Below are positions 19,935 through 28,825 of a stretch of 64,000 nucleotides of DNA, piece after piece. The position numbers and the translations under genes were made by a program. This stretch comes from Planctomycetota bacterium (GTDB lineage Bacteria; Planctomycetota; Planctomycetia; Pirellulales; Pirellulaceae): assembly GCA_963204915.1 (NCBI GenBank), contig CAUJHS010000052.1, forward strand, positions 1-64,000. The letters are read 5' to 3'. The notes below the pieces were generated by a model, which searched no databases, was not told the DNA's origin, and was given only the letters and a program-made list of their open reading frames with translations. Positions within the stretch are counted from its first letter, which is position 1, and each line of letters starts with the position of its first letter.

Positions 19935-20942
19935 ATGTTTCCTTCGTTCTTTGGTCGTTCAGCACACAATCGGAAATCAACGAACCGTACAACACCGCAA
20001 CACCATCGCCGGTCGCTGGAATGCCTCGAAGCGAGACTGGCCATGGCGGGCAATGTGGCGGCGGGCGTCGTGGCAGGCGATTTGAATCTCGCTGGCGACG
20101 TGCTCGACAATCAGGTCGAGTTGCGGGACCTGGGCGGCGGCAATTACCAATTGGTTGGCTTAGGCGGAACCACCATCAATGGCATGGCCAGCCAGGTATT
20201 TGGGGGCGTCGTCGGCAACATCAACGCCAGTCTCTCGCGGGGCGACGATACGCTGCTCATCGATGAGGCGTTCGCGACCCCTGGCGACTTGAACATCGAC
20301 ATGGGCGGCGATGATGACCAGGTGCTTATGTATGGAACCACCACGGCGCCCATCGACATTAAGGGCAGCTTGAGCATTCGCACCGGTTCGGGCCATGACC
20401 ATGTTCGACTGGGCGGAGTTCGCGTGCTGGATGATGCGATCATCGACGGCGGCTCGGAAAACGATGCGATCGTCGCCTATCAATTGTTCGTGGGCAAGAC
20501 TCTGGGCGTTCTAACCCGCGCTGGCGATGACCTCGTGAACCTTAATCGTACGTCGGTCCTGGGCGCCACGCGCATCGACACCTCGGACGGCAATGATGTT
20601 CTCTCGGTGGGGGCGGGGTCGCAGTTTGTGGGCTCGTTCAGCGCGTTCATGGGGAATGGCAACGACAAGTTCCGACTGGGAGATTCCGTATTCCACGACT
20701 ATTTCAACTTCCACGCGGGCGAGGGACAGGACCGCGTGGATGTGTACGGCAAAGTCCGCTTCCAACGGCCCGCGACATTTGCACTCGGGGGCGGCGATGA
20801 TCAGGCCGAAGTTGCCGCCACCGCCTTCATCGACAATGCTTCCTCCGTGGTGTGGGATGGCGGATTTGGGTTCGACTCGATGCTGGACGCTGCCGGCAAC
20901 TACAATCAGCCCGCCCTGGTTTCGCACTTCAATTTCCCCTAA
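19935..20942 (+). CDS. RTX-like acidic repeat protein with LEPR-XLL-like N-terminus
   Basis: 335 residues from ATG 19935 (GAGGTG upstream). A basic N-terminal stretch and RRSLECLEARLAMAG at about 26-40 form a LEPR-XLL-like motif seen at the start of planctomycete surface proteins. The rest is built from units of the form GxGxDxhxh: GGDDDQVLMYG, GSGHDHVRLGG, GSENDAIVAYQ, RAGDDLVNLN, GNGNDKFRLGD, GEGQDRVDVYG, GGGDDQAEVA. These resemble haemolysin-type Ca-binding nonapeptides but are spaced 20-30 residues apart, as in a parallel beta-helix. A calcium-stabilised surface or matrix protein is the best reading. It is followed by a perfect hairpin terminator. Confidence 0.82.
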   Translation: MFPSFFGRSAHNRKSTNRTTPQHHRRSLECLEARLAMAGNVAAGVVAGDLNLAGDVLDNQVELRDLGGGNYQLVGLGGTTINGMASQVFGGVVGNINASLSRGDDTLLIDEAFATPGDLNIDMGGDDDQVLMYGTTTAPIDIKGSLSIRTGSGHDHVRLGGVRVLDDAIIDGGSENDAIVAYQLFVGKTLGVLTRAGDDLVNLNRTSVLGATRIDTSDGNDVLSVGAGSQFVGSFSAFMGNGNDKFRLGDSVFHDYFNFHAGEGQDRVDVYGKVRFQRPATFALGGGDDQAEVAATAFIDNASSVVWDGGFGFDSMLDAAGNYNQPALVSHFNFP

Positions 20943-20969
20943 TCGAGCATTCGGGAGAAACGCAACATG

Positions 20970-21006
20970 AGAGAACAGAGCCGCGGAAGCTCTGTTCTCT
21001 TTTTTC
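20970..21006 (+). terminator. Intrinsic terminator between convergent genes
   Basis: A perfect 12-bp inverted repeat, AGAGAACAGAGC (20970-20981) and its complement (20989-21000), with a 7-base loop is followed by a T run. It lies 28 bases after the stop of the RTX-like gene and 45 bases before the stop of the leftward HEAT gene. The T tract is on the + strand only, so it primarily serves the RTX-like gene. Confidence 0.93.
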
Positions 21007-21050
21007 CTTATGCACGAAGAAAGAACTTCCTGCCGGCGTCTGTTACCGTG

Positions 21051-22460
21051 CTAAGGGGTTGACTTAGGACGCACCCACGTTTGCCCCGTTTGATAGCGTT
21101 GGGCGCGGTCAATCACGGTTGCGTCCCGGCTGACGGCCACAACCTTATCGAGTGCGAGATGGAATTCTTCTTTGTGCTGCTCGCGCAACCCGCTATGGTG
21201 GGCCAATTCCACGACGGTCGCACAGGCCTGCTGACTGAGGGCGGCTTGATCCGTGAACGTCATCACGAACCGTAGGGTCTCGACCGTTCGCACCGCTTTG
21301 GCGCGCTCAATCAATTGGTTGCGTTCCGCGTCGTCCGGGCACATGACGAACAACGTTCGTAGCAAGTCGAGACGCCGAGCATCGCTACGCGCGTCCTCCA
21401 AGGGAGCGATCCGAATAAGCGCCTTACGGCACATGGCGCGATGCTCGGCATGTTCATCGGTACGGGCGATCTCCAGCAGTCGCCCAACGACGGAGCCATC
21501 AGGCCAATTGCCAAGCGCTGTCAAACCTGCCCGATGCAAAGCGGCGTCGCTGTCGTTGAGCGCGTTTTCCACTGCCGCCAGCGCCGCCGGTCCACCGACG
21601 CGGCCCAGGGCTGGCATCAAGGCGATGCGTTGCTGCGGATCGAGTTTGTTCATCACGTCGAGCAACGGCTTCGCTTTTTGGCTGGGATCTTCCATACGCT
21701 GGCAGACCGCTGCAAGCGCACGTTCGGCCGCGATGCGCTCGCTTCCCGGTTGGGCCTTCAGCACGCCGTGAACCAAACCTGGAAGATGCTCCGGCGCCGC
21801 GATTTGTCCGAGGGCGCGCATGGCGGCGCGACGTATTTGGGCGTCATCGTCCAAGGCCGCGGTCAAGAGCTGGGGTTGTCCTGCGCGGCGCTCGGTAAGA
21901 ATCTCAATAAGTGCGATGCGTATCGCCGTTGTCGCCTGAACTGCCTGATCCAGGATCGCCTGCGATGCTTTTGGGCCCGCCAAACGAATCAGGCTGTTGC
22001 GGGCCGCTTTCTGCACGGCGTGATCATCGGCGGCAAGATAATTGATAAGAACGTTGACGTCCGATTCATCGCCCAGATATCCGATCGCCTCGATCGCCGC
22101 AATTCGCACCGCCTCGGTTTGACCGTTGGCGAGCAATTGGCGCACTGCCGGCGCCGCCGCGACATCGCCGCGTGCGGCCAAAGCGCTCAGCAAGCCGACC
22201 TGCGTTTCCGAGGGCAACGTGGGCAATAACTCGGCGAACTTTCGCGTGGCGGCTTCGCCGCGCGCCTCCGTCCGCACTTGCTCCAGCGCGAGCGAACGGA
22301 TCTCGTTATCTTGATCGCGCAGCAGCTCGATAATCAGCGTCAGAGCCTCGTCCTGAGCGTGCAACTTCGCAACAGATAGGAACGCGGTCGCAGCGAGCAG
22401 GACAACGCACCACCTGCACGCGCGGCGCGCACGGCCGCAATTAGGTTCACCAGCCCACAT
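21051..22460 (-). CDS. Exported HEAT-repeat protein
   Basis: 469 residues. The N-terminus has basic residues and a hydrophobic core (CVVLLAATAFLSVAKLHAQ), a Sec signal. The mature protein is a chain of about ten HEAT/PBS-lyase-like helical repeats (LIIELLRDQDNEIRSLALEQV, AAPAVRQLLANGQTEAVRIAAIEAIG, VLINYLAADDHAVQKAARNSL). No catalytic motif is present, so it is probably a scaffold or binding module. Its ATG lies six bases after the stop of the next upstream HEAT gene, so the two are cotranscribed and probably interact or divide a function. Confidence 0.85.
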   Translation of the reverse strand: MWAGEPNCGRARRACRWCVVLLAATAFLSVAKLHAQDEALTLIIELLRDQDNEIRSLALEQVRTEARGEAATRKFAELLPTLPSETQVGLLSALAARGDVAAAPAVRQLLANGQTEAVRIAAIEAIGYLGDESDVNVLINYLAADDHAVQKAARNSLIRLAGPKASQAILDQAVQATTAIRIALIEILTERRAGQPQLLTAALDDDAQIRRAAMRALGQIAAPEHLPGLVHGVLKAQPGSERIAAERALAAVCQRMEDPSQKAKPLLDVMNKLDPQQRIALMPALGRVGGPAALAAVENALNDSDAALHRAGLTALGNWPDGSVVGRLLEIARTDEHAEHRAMCRKALIRIAPLEDARSDARRLDLLRTLFVMCPDDAERNQLIERAKAVRTVETLRFVMTFTDQAALSQQACATVVELAHHSGLREQHKEEFHLALDKVVAVSRDATVIDRAQRYQTGQTWVRPKSTP

Positions 22461-22466
22461 GCCGCG

Positions 22467-23168
22467 CTAATCCTTTTTTCCGGCGCACGCCAACATACCG
22501 CGCGTCGCCGCCAGGCGCACATGCTTGGGATGTGCTTCGCCGACAAACTTTCGGTAGATGGCTAGCGCCTCGCCATTCTGGCCGGCTGCAAGCAACGCTT
22601 CGGCGCAGGCGAGTGAGGCGTCGGTGACGGCGGCCTCTGCCGCGGCGGCGGGCTTGGCCTGACCGAGCGCCTTGGCCGCTTCAGCCGAGCGGATCGCTCC
22701 CAACGCAAGTGCGGCGGCCGTCGCAACGGCTGCGTCGGCGTCTTGCATTAAAGCCGCCAACACGGTGACGCTCTCGGCGTCTCTCCGCGCGCCCAGAGAC
22801 GAAATCAGGCCGACTTTCAGGTTGCCCGACAACTTCGGCAGTGCATCACGCAGCGCCGCAGCCGCTTCCGGGGCGGGGTTGCGCTCCAGTGCGAACCTCG
22901 CCATGTGGGCGAGCTTCTCTTCGGTCAACAAAGCCGCCAGCGCCGGTACGGAGGCCGCCGCGCCAATCGCCATCAGATAACGGCAGGCGGTCTGCTTGCC
23001 GTCGTACGTGGCGTCGGTGGAAAGCACCGCAGCGAGCCGGCTTTCGATGTCTTGCAACTGGGCGGCATCGCTGCGCGCGGCGCTGATCGCCTCGTCGATG
23101 GGATTGAGCGTTTGGGGATCTTGCCCCCAGTCGTACGTTTTTAAGGCTTCCAGGGCCTGTTCGAGCAT
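22467..23168 (-). CDS. HEAT-repeat protein without signal peptide
   Basis: 233 residues of Ala-rich helical repeats (VPALAALLTEEKLAHMARFAL, SVTVLAALMQDADAAVATAAALALGAI, LAIYRKFVGEAHPKHVRLAA). No signal peptide is seen, unlike the neighbour that follows six bases later, so the two may sit on opposite sides of the inner membrane, or this one may be exported with a partner. The gene follows the Gfo/Idh gene after 81 bases. No clear Shine-Dalgarno precedes ATG 23168. Confidence 0.8.
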   Translation of the reverse strand: MLEQALEALKTYDWGQDPQTLNPIDEAISAARSDAAQLQDIESRLAAVLSTDATYDGKQTACRYLMAIGAAASVPALAALLTEEKLAHMARFALERNPAPEAAAALRDALPKLSGNLKVGLISSLGARRDAESVTVLAALMQDADAAVATAAALALGAIRSAEAAKALGQAKPAAAAEAAVTDASLACAEALLAAGQNGEALAIYRKFVGEAHPKHVRLAATRGMLACAGKKD

Positions 23169-23249
23169 GGTTGTTGTCCTTAAATATTCTTGATTTTCGG
23201 TTGTTCAGGAGTGTTTCGAACGTTGAGCGTCACGCGAAAGGGTGCGGTA

Positions 23250-24467
23250 CTAAATCTGCCATGGTTCGCGCCGGGCACGGTCCAGGTATCGGTTCGCTTC
23301 GGAGTCGTCGAGGAACTGTTGTGCGGCGGCGTCCCACTTCAACGAACGCTTCAGCCGATACGCGATGCTTCCCAAGTGGCTCACCGATACCGAGTTCACG
23401 GCGAATTCGATGTCGCGGAAGGGGCGCTCACGTGTCTTCACACACTCAATAAAATCGCCGTAAATGCCGCCTTCGCCCTTGTAGGTTGGCACAGGTTTGG
23501 GCTCACGCGTCACGCCGTCGCCTTCGACCTCCAGGTTGCCTTTGCTGGGCTTGTTATGCGTCAGCGAAATGCCGTTGGGATAACGGAATTCGAGATGCTG
23601 TTTGCCGTCTTCTTCATAGAACACGACTTCCGCGGGTTGGAGTTCGCGAACGTCGACGGCGAACGTTGCGCCGCCGAAGTGGTGGGCGCCCCAGTCGGTC
23701 ATACCTCCACCGGAATAGTCGATATACGACCGCCAGGAATTGCCCGACGTTGAGAAGTTGCCAGAGCAACGTGCTTCGTTGTAGGGCGCCCAAGGCGCGG
23801 GCCCAAGCCACAGATCCCAGTCCATGTCCTCCGGCACATCCTGCGCGGGCAGGTTACACGCCTGCGATAGCGGGCCAACATTGACATTGATCGACTTCAC
23901 GGCGCCGATCTCGCCGCCCCAGCACTGGTTCACCACGGTCTTGTAATCTTCGAGCACGCGCTGGCTTCCACCGGAAACGACACGCGCATAACGGCGGGCC
24001 GCTTCGATCATCAGCGGTCCTTCCCGCAGCGTGAGCGTCTCGGGTTTCTGGCAGTACACGTCTTTCCCGTGACGGCACGCCTCGATCACCATGATTGCGT
24101 GCCAATGATCGGGCGTGGCCACGTGCACTGCGTCAATGTCGTCGCGCGCCAGAATCTCTCGGAAGTCGGCGTACGCCTCGCAATCCTGATTGTCGTAATG
24201 CTTGTCGACGCGAGCTTTCGACTTTTCTCGCACGCTGTGGCGCACGTCGCACGTGGCTACATATTGCACATCGCCACGGCCAAGGAACGCGCCTTGATCG
24301 CCGTTCCCCATATTGCCGATACCAATTCCCGCCATGACGATTCGGTCGCTTGCCGGCGGGCGATCTTGGTTCCCCAGCGCGGCGGAAGTAATGATATAGG
24401 GCGCAGCGACGACGGCGCTGGCAGTCTTGAGAAAATCGCGTCGCGTAGCGTGAAGCGACGAAGCCAT
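23250..24467 (-). CDS. Gfo/Idh/MocA family oxidoreductase, Tat-exported
   Basis: About 405 residues from ATG 24467 (GAGG upstream on the coding strand); a longer in-frame start at 24506 adds 13 residues before the signal. ATRRDFLKTASAVVAAP is a standard Tat signal. The Rossmann fold begins at VMAGIGIGNMGNG, the substrate-side motif VHVATPDHWHA follows, and CQKPETL is the family EKP variant. C-terminal domain motifs include DWDLWLGPAPW and YSGGGMTDWGAHH. These dehydrogenases carry NAD(P) tightly bound through the Tat system and oxidise or reduce sugars in the periplasm. It is the first gene of a leftward operon with two HEAT-repeat proteins. Confidence 0.93.
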   Translation of the reverse strand: MASSLHATRRDFLKTASAVVAAPYIITSAALGNQDRPPASDRIVMAGIGIGNMGNGDQGAFLGRGDVQYVATCDVRHSVREKSKARVDKHYDNQDCEAYADFREILARDDIDAVHVATPDHWHAIMVIEACRHGKDVYCQKPETLTLREGPLMIEAARRYARVVSGGSQRVLEDYKTVVNQCWGGEIGAVKSINVNVGPLSQACNLPAQDVPEDMDWDLWLGPAPWAPYNEARCSGNFSTSGNSWRSYIDYSGGGMTDWGAHHFGGATFAVDVRELQPAEVVFYEEDGKQHLEFRYPNGISLTHNKPSKGNLEVEGDGVTREPKPVPTYKGEGGIYGDFIECVKTRERPFRDIEFAVNSVSVSHLGSIAYRLKRSLKWDAAAQQFLDDSEANRYLDRARREPWQI

Positions 24468-24731
24468 AGAGAACCTCGTGGGAAACAGGTAGGGGTATCG
24501 CGACAATATTGTCGGAAGGCGGAAAGTGGGCTAAGGTAGGACCATCGAACAAGGGCAGGTTTCGCGGAGGATAAACCTCTGGCTTCCCCGTCAAATGCAC
24601 GGACTTTGAACTGGGGCAACGCCGCCAACGGTTCCGCAATGCAGTCTCATAAGGATCACGCGGCTTTGTCTTATCCCACCTTCGGGCGCATGTCAACTTT
24701 ATTCGCTACGGCACGGGAACGCAAACCGGCG

Positions 24732-25217
24732 ATGCATCGCCGTCGTATCATCTACGCGGCGTTCTTGTGTGGCTGGGTTGCTTCGTGGAGCGGATGCGCC
24801 AACCGCCAGTCCTCCGAACCGGAACAGGCTGCGGTTACGCCGCTCGTTTGGAGCGTCGAGGGGATTGAATTTCACGGAGCAACGATCCGCCTGGGATACC
24901 GCGCCGCAACGACCTCGGCCGATCGCTCGGTCGAGCCCGTCGCAGCCATTTCTCGCGGCGGCGCGCCAGTTCCCGACGCTATGGTGTTCATTACCTTGAT
25001 TGCGACGGGCAGTGAAGCGGGCGGCGAAGCGCGCGAGGAGCAGGCGACCGACAACGAATCCGCCACACTCTACGAACCTCCCGATCAGCAAACCCCAGGG
25101 CTCTATACGGCTGGACGGCGGCAACGACCGGACGACTCCGAAACGCATGCAGTACGATTTCGTGTCGTTCTTCCTGAAATTGAGGAGGATTTCACGCGTG
25201 AAATTCCCTTGCCTTGA
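24732..25217 (+). CDS. Small secreted/lipoprotein-like protein
   Basis: 161 residues from ATG 24732. MHRRRIIYAAFLCGWVASWSGC is a signal peptide with a cysteine at residue 22 (SGC; the -3 residue is Trp, so the lipobox is imperfect). The mature part is a beta-rich domain (VWSVEGIEFHGATIRLGYR, GAPVPDAMVFITLIA), with segments suggesting an Ig-like or carboxypeptidase-regulatory-like fold. No specific family was recognised. It is divergent from the Gfo/Idh gene and stands alone. Confidence 0.6.
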   Translation: MHRRRIIYAAFLCGWVASWSGCANRQSSEPEQAAVTPLVWSVEGIEFHGATIRLGYRAATTSADRSVEPVAAISRGGAPVPDAMVFITLIATGSEAGGEAREEQATDNESATLYEPPDQQTPGLYTAGRRQRPDDSETHAVRFRVVLPEIEEDFTREIPLP

Positions 25218-25620
25218 AGGGAAGGGAATCGTCCTTGGCGCCTCTCAAGGTTTTCTCCCAGGGGAGCGCCGTGGTGGAAAACTCCGTGACGCGTGTTTGT
25301 TAATTTTTGCCTGGCGGCTTGCCGCGTAACGGTAGGTCGTTAGAGTAGTGATTATTGAACAGAGACGCCATGGCGGCGCCTTGGCCAATGCGGGCCCTCT
25401 TCTTCCGCGGGATCGTTTATTGCGCGATCGAACCTTCGATTCGATTGCGAGCATTCTTGAACAAGGGTGGCGCGACCAACACCCTTTGTGATCTGTTATT
25501 TGCGGCTGTTTGCGTCGCATGGGACGGCGTTTTCGTTGTTTCGGAGTTTCCCTGGCTCCAATCTGGATGAAGCGCGCTCACACCAAACTCGATCGGGCTC
25601 GCGAACGGGAGGATTTGATC
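25218..25620. other. 403-bp stretch without a supported gene
   Basis: No convincing coding frame is present. A 7-bp stem with a 6-base loop (TTCCCTT/AAGGGAA, 25204-25223) spans the stop codon of the preceding gene and could be a weak terminator, but it has no T run. GGGAGG at the right end serves the next gene. Confidence 0.55.
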
Positions 25621-26706
25621 ATGCATCGTTTTCTGTTGATGTCGTTCTGTCTGATTCTTTTCTCGTCGCGTGGGTTCGGCCAACCGCCGCAAGAGAAGGG
25701 TAAATCGGCGCCGCCCGAGACAAACGCGTCGGCCGAGTCCGATCCCATCGAGGAAGCGCTCCGGCAGTACGTAGAGGCGTTCAACACCAATGACGCCCCG
25801 GCGCTAGCGGCGCGGTGGGCGCCGCAGGGCGTTTACTCGAACCAAAGCACGGGCGAACGTACGGCTGGCCGTGCAGCGCTGCAAAGCGATTTTGAGGAAT
25901 TGTTCGCCGAGTCCCCGGGAGTCCGTTTGGTTGGCCGGCTGGAGAACGTGCGATTGATTAAACCCGACGTCGCCGCCGCCGATGGCCAGGCGACTGTGGT
26001 GTATCCCGACGGCGATGCGAGCGAAACCAGTTTCTCCGCCATTTTCATCAAAGAAGGAGACGCCTGGCTGTTGGAGAGCATTCGCGAAACCGACCTGCAT
26101 TCGCCAGAGACGGCATACGACGCCTTGGCCGAACTGGAATGGATGGTCGGCCACTGGGTCGACCAAACCGAGGCGGCCCAAGTCGATACCGTGGTGCGAT
26201 GGAGTCCGAACCAGGCGTTCTTGTTGCGGTCGTTTTCGGTGCAGTTGGAGGGACAAGAATCTTCGCAGGGTACGCAGGTGATTGGTTGGGATCCGCTACG
26301 CAAACAAATTCGATCTTGGACGTTCCATTCCGACGGATCCTTTGGCGAAGGAGTTTGGTCGCGCAACGACGCCGACTGGATGGTGAAGTCTACGCAGGTT
26401 CTGGCCGATGGACGCCTCGCTTCGGCCACGCAGGTCATCACGCGCGTGGACGAGAACACACTCACCGTGCAAACATTAGGGCGCAACGTCGATGGAGAAC
26501 CGGCGCCTGCGACCGACCCGGTCACGGTGGCGCGCGTCGAAACGCCGGCAAGCGAGAACGCCTCGCCCGCCGAGGGCGCCTCGCCGGCAAAACCAGGCGC
26601 ATCGGCGACGCCTTCCCCAATAAGAAAGACTCCGGCTGCCGCGAAAAGCTCGCCAGCGGGAACACCTGCGAAGAAGCCGGCCGCCGCCCCGAATCGAGGA
26701 GAATAG
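25621..26706 (+). CDS. Exported SnoaL-like (NTF2-fold) protein with lipocalin-like second domain
   Basis: 361 residues from ATG 25621, with GGGAGG eight bases upstream. A signal peptide ends near RGFGQ. Residues about 45-150 form a SnoaL/DUF4440-type NTF2 domain of the SgcJ/EcaC kind (IEEALRQYVEAFNTNDAPALAARWAPQGVY, ending DAWLLESIRET). A second domain, about 160-285, begins LEWMVGHWVDQ and has alternating strands like DUF1579/THAP4-type small barrels. A low-complexity Ala/Pro/Lys tail ends the protein. Its stop is two bases before the next ATG, so it is translationally coupled to the repeat protein that follows. No enzymatic role can be assigned; a binding function is likely. Confidence 0.8.
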   Translation: MHRFLLMSFCLILFSSRGFGQPPQEKGKSAPPETNASAESDPIEEALRQYVEAFNTNDAPALAARWAPQGVYSNQSTGERTAGRAALQSDFEELFAESPGVRLVGRLENVRLIKPDVAAADGQATVVYPDGDASETSFSAIFIKEGDAWLLESIRETDLHSPETAYDALAELEWMVGHWVDQTEAAQVDTVVRWSPNQAFLLRSFSVQLEGQESSQGTQVIGWDPLRKQIRSWTFHSDGSFGEGVWSRNDADWMVKSTQVLADGRLASATQVITRVDENTLTVQTLGRNVDGEPAPATDPVTVARVETPASENASPAEGASPAKPGASATPSPIRKTPAAAKSSPAGTPAKKPAAAPNRGE

Positions 26707-26708
26707 CC

Positions 26709-28637
26709 ATGAACGCCAGAGTGCTTGTTCCGTTGGCGGTTGGAATCGTGACGATGTTTTTGAGTCAGCAAGCCCACGGCGATCGAGGCCGAGGCGGCGC
26801 CTTCGGTGGCGGGGGAGGCGGTCGCGGAAGCATCAGCGGCGCGCGATCCGGCGGAGCAGCGCTTGGATCCCGGCCCTCGCTGGGCGGCAATGCGGCGCTG
26901 GGAAACCGGCCGTCGCTCGGCGGCGCTCGCCCGGGTGGCGGAGGAGGCAATTACTCGCCGGGTATTTCTCGCCCCAACGTGAGCGTTCCAAACCTGGGAG
27001 CCTCGCGTCCGGCCGCTTCGCCAGGTTTGAACCGGCCGAATTTGGGAGGTTCTTCGTCCTTGGGGGGCGCCTCGCGGCCTCAGTTCGATCGTCCGTCGGG
27101 CAGTCTTAAACCAAGTATTGAACGTCCGGCGACACGTCCTGGCTTAGGAAATATTCCGTCGGTGGCGGATCGTCCCACGACATTACCCTCTCGCCCGAAT
27201 TTGAGTATCCCGGACCTCGATGGGACCCGGCCCGGTTTAGGTGGTCGTCCGAATCTCTCGAACCGACCTTCGATTGAACGTCCGGAATTGGGCACGCGGC
27301 CCGGAGCCATCGATCGACCGGGGGTTAGTACGCTTCCAGGCTTGGCCACGCGTCCTGGCGGCGTTACACCGCCCGGTTCAGGTGATAGGCCGGGCCTTGG
27401 CGATAGGCCGGGCATTGCTACGCGGCCTGCACTTCCCACGCTACCTGGCGGCGCCACGCGACCGGGAATTGCCGACCGGCCCGTCGCGCGGCCCTTGCCG
27501 GGAGATCTCGGCGATTTCCTGGGTATGGACCGTCCGATCCGCCCCGATAATACGTTGCCGACGATTCCCGACCGACCGGGGTTGGGAAACCGACCCGGCA
27601 CGGGAGATCGCCCGGGAATCTCGACTCTGCCGGGTGTGGTGGATCGGCCAGGGTTGGGCAATCGTCCCGGGGTTGTGGATCGTCCGGGAAGCGGCGGTCG
27701 TCCGAGCATTGGCGACCTCGTGAATCGTCCGATTGAAATCAACAATCGACCCATCAACAACCATCCCCACATCAACAATCGGCCAAGTTGGGTGAATATC
27801 AACAACGTGACGATTAACAACTTTCAGAATAACTGGCAAACGGTGATTACCCGGCCAACACAGATCGGCGGGGGCATACACAATTGGTCCGTCAATCATC
27901 CGCAGCGGATCGCCTACTGGAACCGCTGGGGTAATGGAATTCGCGTGGGCTGGCCGGCCTTTCATCACAACACGTGGTTTCGGCCAAACTGGTGGGCGGC
28001 GCATCCGCATGCGTTTTGTGGTTGGCATTATTGGCATCGTTTTCATGTGCATGGTTGGAGGTTTTGGTGGTCGCGGCCCGCGTGGCCGGCGTTCTCCACC
28101 TGGTTCGTGTGGCGGGCGCCGGCGGCGGTCTGGTCACAACCGATCTTTTACGACTACGGTCAGGGCGGGAACGTGGTGTTCCAAGACAACCGGGTCTTCA
28201 TCGATGGGCAGCAAGTGGCCACGGCCGACGAGTTCGCCCAAAGCGCGGCGGCGCTGGCGACCGTGCCGCCTCCGGCCAGCGAAGAGGAAGCCGCACAAGT
28301 CGACTGGATGCCGTTGGGCACGTTTGCGGTCTCGATGGACCAGAAGGAAATCGAGCCGTCGCTGGTGATCCAACTGGCGGTGAGCAAGGAGGGCGTCATC
28401 AGCGGCACGGTTTACAACACACAAACCGAACAGGCCCAGACGGTGCAGGGCCAGGTCGACCGAGAAACCCAGCGGGTCGCCTTTCGCATCGCGGCCAGCG
28501 ACTCCTTCGTCGCCGAGACCGGGCTGTACAACCTGACACAAGACGAAGCGCCCTTGTTGGTCCACTACGGCGGCGAAAAGACCGAAACATGGCTCTTGAT
28601 CCGCTTGGAACAACCTCAGGAAACCAACGATCAATAA
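26709..28637 (+). CDS. Exported low-complexity protein: Gly/Arg-Pro repeats, Asn-rich and Trp/His-rich segments, C-terminal beta domain
   Basis: 642 residues; ATG 26709 lies two bases after the previous stop. After a Sec signal (to about residue 24, QQAHG) come a Gly-rich stretch and about 280 residues of imperfect R-P-G/S/N repeats (GNRPSLGG, DRPGLGNRPG, TRPGLATRPGG). An Asn/Ile-rich part at about 340-380 (INNRPINNHPHINNRP) follows. Then a segment of 46 residues, about 425-470, contains 11 Trp and 6 His. The last 110 residues are a beta-rich domain (PLGTFAVSMDQKEIEPSLVIQLAVS region). Similar planctomycete proteins are often annotated loosely as mu-protocadherin-like. A cell-wall or matrix role is plausible; the Trp/His block could bind metal, haem or glycan. 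The DNA repeats here are coding, not CRISPR. Confidence 0.85.
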   Translation: MNARVLVPLAVGIVTMFLSQQAHGDRGRGGAFGGGGGGRGSISGARSGGAALGSRPSLGGNAALGNRPSLGGARPGGGGGNYSPGISRPNVSVPNLGASRPAASPGLNRPNLGGSSSLGGASRPQFDRPSGSLKPSIERPATRPGLGNIPSVADRPTTLPSRPNLSIPDLDGTRPGLGGRPNLSNRPSIERPELGTRPGAIDRPGVSTLPGLATRPGGVTPPGSGDRPGLGDRPGIATRPALPTLPGGATRPGIADRPVARPLPGDLGDFLGMDRPIRPDNTLPTIPDRPGLGNRPGTGDRPGISTLPGVVDRPGLGNRPGVVDRPGSGGRPSIGDLVNRPIEINNRPINNHPHINNRPSWVNINNVTINNFQNNWQTVITRPTQIGGGIHNWSVNHPQRIAYWNRWGNGIRVGWPAFHHNTWFRPNWWAAHPHAFCGWHYWHRFHVHGWRFWWSRPAWPAFSTWFVWRAPAAVWSQPIFYDYGQGGNVVFQDNRVFIDGQQVATADEFAQSAAALATVPPPASEEEAAQVDWMPLGTFAVSMDQKEIEPSLVIQLAVSKEGVISGTVYNTQTEQAQTVQGQVDRETQRVAFRIAASDSFVAETGLYNLTQDEAPLLVHYGGEKTETWLLIRLEQPQETNDQ

Positions 28638-28825
28638 CCATCGAACCCAAGGAAAAACTAGCGCCGCATGCCGGGCCGGTAGCGCCGCGAGCGAGTCCCG
28701 GATAAGGCTTCGCTTTTAATGGATTACGACATGCGACGTCGCGATACGATTACGCCCCCTTGATGAAGGTTGTCGTGCGTCATGCACGCAACCCAAGTCG
28801 CCCCTTTTCTCTCGGAGCTCTCCCC

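Noticed and set aside
27100..27720. Regularly spaced repeats that might suggest a CRISPR or satellite array
   Set aside because: The periodicity is that of R-P-G codons in a single open frame with a signal peptide; units vary and spacers are not unique.
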